This document shows positions 62,786-64,000 of a stretch of 64,000 nt of DNA, piece by piece (position 1 is the first letter of the stretch; the number at the start of each line of letters is the position of its first letter). The DNA is from Rhizomys pruinosus (taxonomy: Eukaryota > Chordata > Mammalia > Rodentia > Spalacidae): NCBI GenBank assembly GCA_009823505.1, contig VZQC01006709.1, positions 582,366 through 646,365 on the forward strand, in the 5' to 3' direction. The position numbers were made by a program, and so were the translations under genes. A model generated the notes under the pieces. That model searched no databases and was not told the origin of the DNA. It saw only the letters and a program-made list of their open reading frames with translations.

Positions 62786-62904
62786 AAACAGTTTATTTTA
62801 TTTTATTTATTTTGTATGTGTACGAATGTACTGTCTTCATGTAGGTCTGTGCACCCGTGTTGTGCAATGCCACGGAGGTCAGAAGAGGTTGTTGGATTCC
62901 CCTG
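62786..62904 (-). repeat. B3-like SINE interrupted by a MaLR LTR
   Basis: Reverse SINE tail and 3' half stop at 'ggattcccctg', where the LTR starts. The head is not found before 64000. Confidence 0.92.
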
Positions 62905-63259
62905 TGTGGTGGTTTGAATGAGTGTCCCCCATAGGCTTTAAGTATTCAGACATTTGTCTCCAGTTGGTGGCACTATTTTTGGAGGTCTTAGAAGATGTGG
63001 CCATGCGAGAGGAAGTACGTTATTGGGGGGGCTTAGTGAGTTTAACAAGCCTCGTGGTCTCTAGTCGCCCTCTCTCTGCTTCCTGTGCTCTTTGCGAGAT
63101 GTGACCCTCAGTTTGCTGCTCCAGCTCCAGCTGCCATGCCTCCTGCCACAATGGACTCTAATTCCCTGGAACCATCAATCGTAAGCTGAAATAAACTCTT
63201 CCTTTTATAGTTCCTTGGTCATGGTGTTTTATCACAGCAACAGAAAAGTGACTAATACA
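62905..63259 (+). mobile_element. ERVL-MaLR 5' LTR (ORR1-like)
   Basis: 355 bp. Starts TG (tgtggtggtttgaatg), ends CA (gactaataca), same family as 6307-6657. It has the conserved 'gtcccccataggct' and 'tcttccttttatag' blocks. Followed directly by internal sequence, so this is not a solo LTR. Confidence 0.9.
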
Positions 63260-64000
63260 GTTATTGGTACCAGAGAGTGGGCTGTTGGCTGTGAAGAACC
63301 TGACCATGTGGATGTTTGGAGAAATGTGGAAGACTTTGGAACTTTGGGCTAGAAAAGCTGTTGACTACTGTAAGCAGAGCTTAAGGGGCCATTCCAGTAG
63401 AAGCCTGGAAGAAAGCATGGCTGCAAAAAATGTAGTTCCAGAGGAAAATAAAGACTTGGGCAGCAACTGGGATATTTTGATAAAGAGTCTGGCAGCAGTT
63501 TGCCCTCAGCCCAAATGCTTGCCTGATGCTAAGTTGAAAAGCAATGGACTAATGTCTTTGATGGAGGATATTTCAAAACAGCCTAATGTAGAAATGGTGG
63601 CATGGCTTTTAATGGTGAATATTATACAGATCTACAGTGAAAAAGAGCAAATGGGGCAGAAGGAAATGCAGAATGTACAGTTTGGATCTGAAAAGTACAC
63701 TAGGATGATTAAAGGTGGGGCCAAGGCATGTGAAGGAGAGGCTCCCTTTCATAAGGAGACTAAAGTGATTAAGGAGAGGCCTGGAGATTTACAAGTAAAC
63801 AAAAGAATCAGTACCTTCAGAGCAAGACCACACCCAGCTAATCCTCCAAGTAGTCCAGGGCAGAGAAAAATTGCAAATGTGGTTAAAGTAGGAGAGAGTC
63901 CATCCCGAACTTGCAGCCAGATTCGGCAATTTCATTCACGTGGTGCTGGCTTTAGAGGCATGAAGTTTGCAAGAGTGAAGGGGTCTTCAGTTCTTCCTCC
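63260..64000 (+). mobile_element. MaLR internal region, runs off the window
   Basis: Begins with a probable primer-binding area (ttattggtaccagagag) and the MaLR-type 'gtggaagactttggaact' block. MaLR internal regions carry no functional gag/pol, and none is seen here. The 3' LTR would lie beyond 64000. Confidence 0.82.

Noticed and set aside
63260..64000. Possible retroviral gag/pol in the sequence after the LTR
   Set aside because: MaLR internal regions are non-coding. No protease, RT or integrase motif is visible before the window ends.

Overview
This window is nuclear DNA of a rodent, made up almost entirely of non-coding, repeat-rich sequence. The evidence is about 65 7SL-derived B1 SINEs (including the internal duplication typical of muroid-type B1), about 55 tRNA-derived SINEs of the B2/B3 superfamily, ID-type SINEs, rodent L1 3' ends, ERVL-MaLR LTRs and long microsatellites. 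The young tRNA-type SINEs have the B3-like 3' half, and most of the freshest copies carry an extra 17-bp internal duplication. This, and the B1 3' half, do not look like house mouse or rat. I cannot name the species from sequence alone. A 4-base N gap at 24461-24464 shows that this is assembled sequence.

No complete protein-coding gene is recognisable. Nearly all open frames here are translations of SINEs, LINEs or microsatellites. The only coding candidate I take seriously is a minus-strand pair of phase-compatible open frames at 11624-11816 and 10952-11166, inside one of the few repeat-poor stretches. It matches nothing I recognise.

Layout. 1-5.6 kb: (GA)n, a head-to-head SINE nest, a Tigger-type DNA transposon end, an L1 remnant and clustered B1/B3. 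5.9-7.7 kb: a very high-identity inverted duplication (two 449-bp arms, 803-bp spacer) that includes the start of a MaLR LTR. 7.7-13.2 kb: mostly low-repeat sequence. 13.9-17.6 kb: one minus-strand rodent L1 3' end broken by seven SINEs. 18.9-21.6 kb: a MaLR LTR, then an old L1 split by another MaLR LTR and by nested B1s. 22.6-26.3 kb: the largest repeat-poor stretch, with MIR, L2 and a possible hAT remnant. 26.3-30.4 kb: a MaLR LTR broken by two SINEs, then old L1 and rodent L1 3' ends. 31-35.5 kb: rodent L1-like untranslated sequence, old L1, and a MaLR LTR with internal sequence. 36-44 kb: dense SINEs over an L1/HAL1-type ORF1 region and a B1-borne minisatellite. 45.6-52.9 kb: the colinear remains of one long plus-strand L1 cut up by about 20 later insertions. 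54.8-57.3 kb: low-repeat sequence and a 45-bp minisatellite. 57.6-62.8 kb: a long (TTTA)n, stacked SINEs, short tandem repeats and a hairpin. 62.9-64 kb: a MaLR LTR plus internal sequence inserted into a young SINE and running off the window.

The region reads as a layered record of insertions. Old L1M/L2/MIR/Tigger sequence is hit by MaLR and rodent L1, then by B1 and B3-like SINEs. Many of the latest insertions still have perfect or near-perfect target-site duplications of 11-18 bp. I found no CRISPR array, tRNA gene, rRNA gene or bacterial-type feature.
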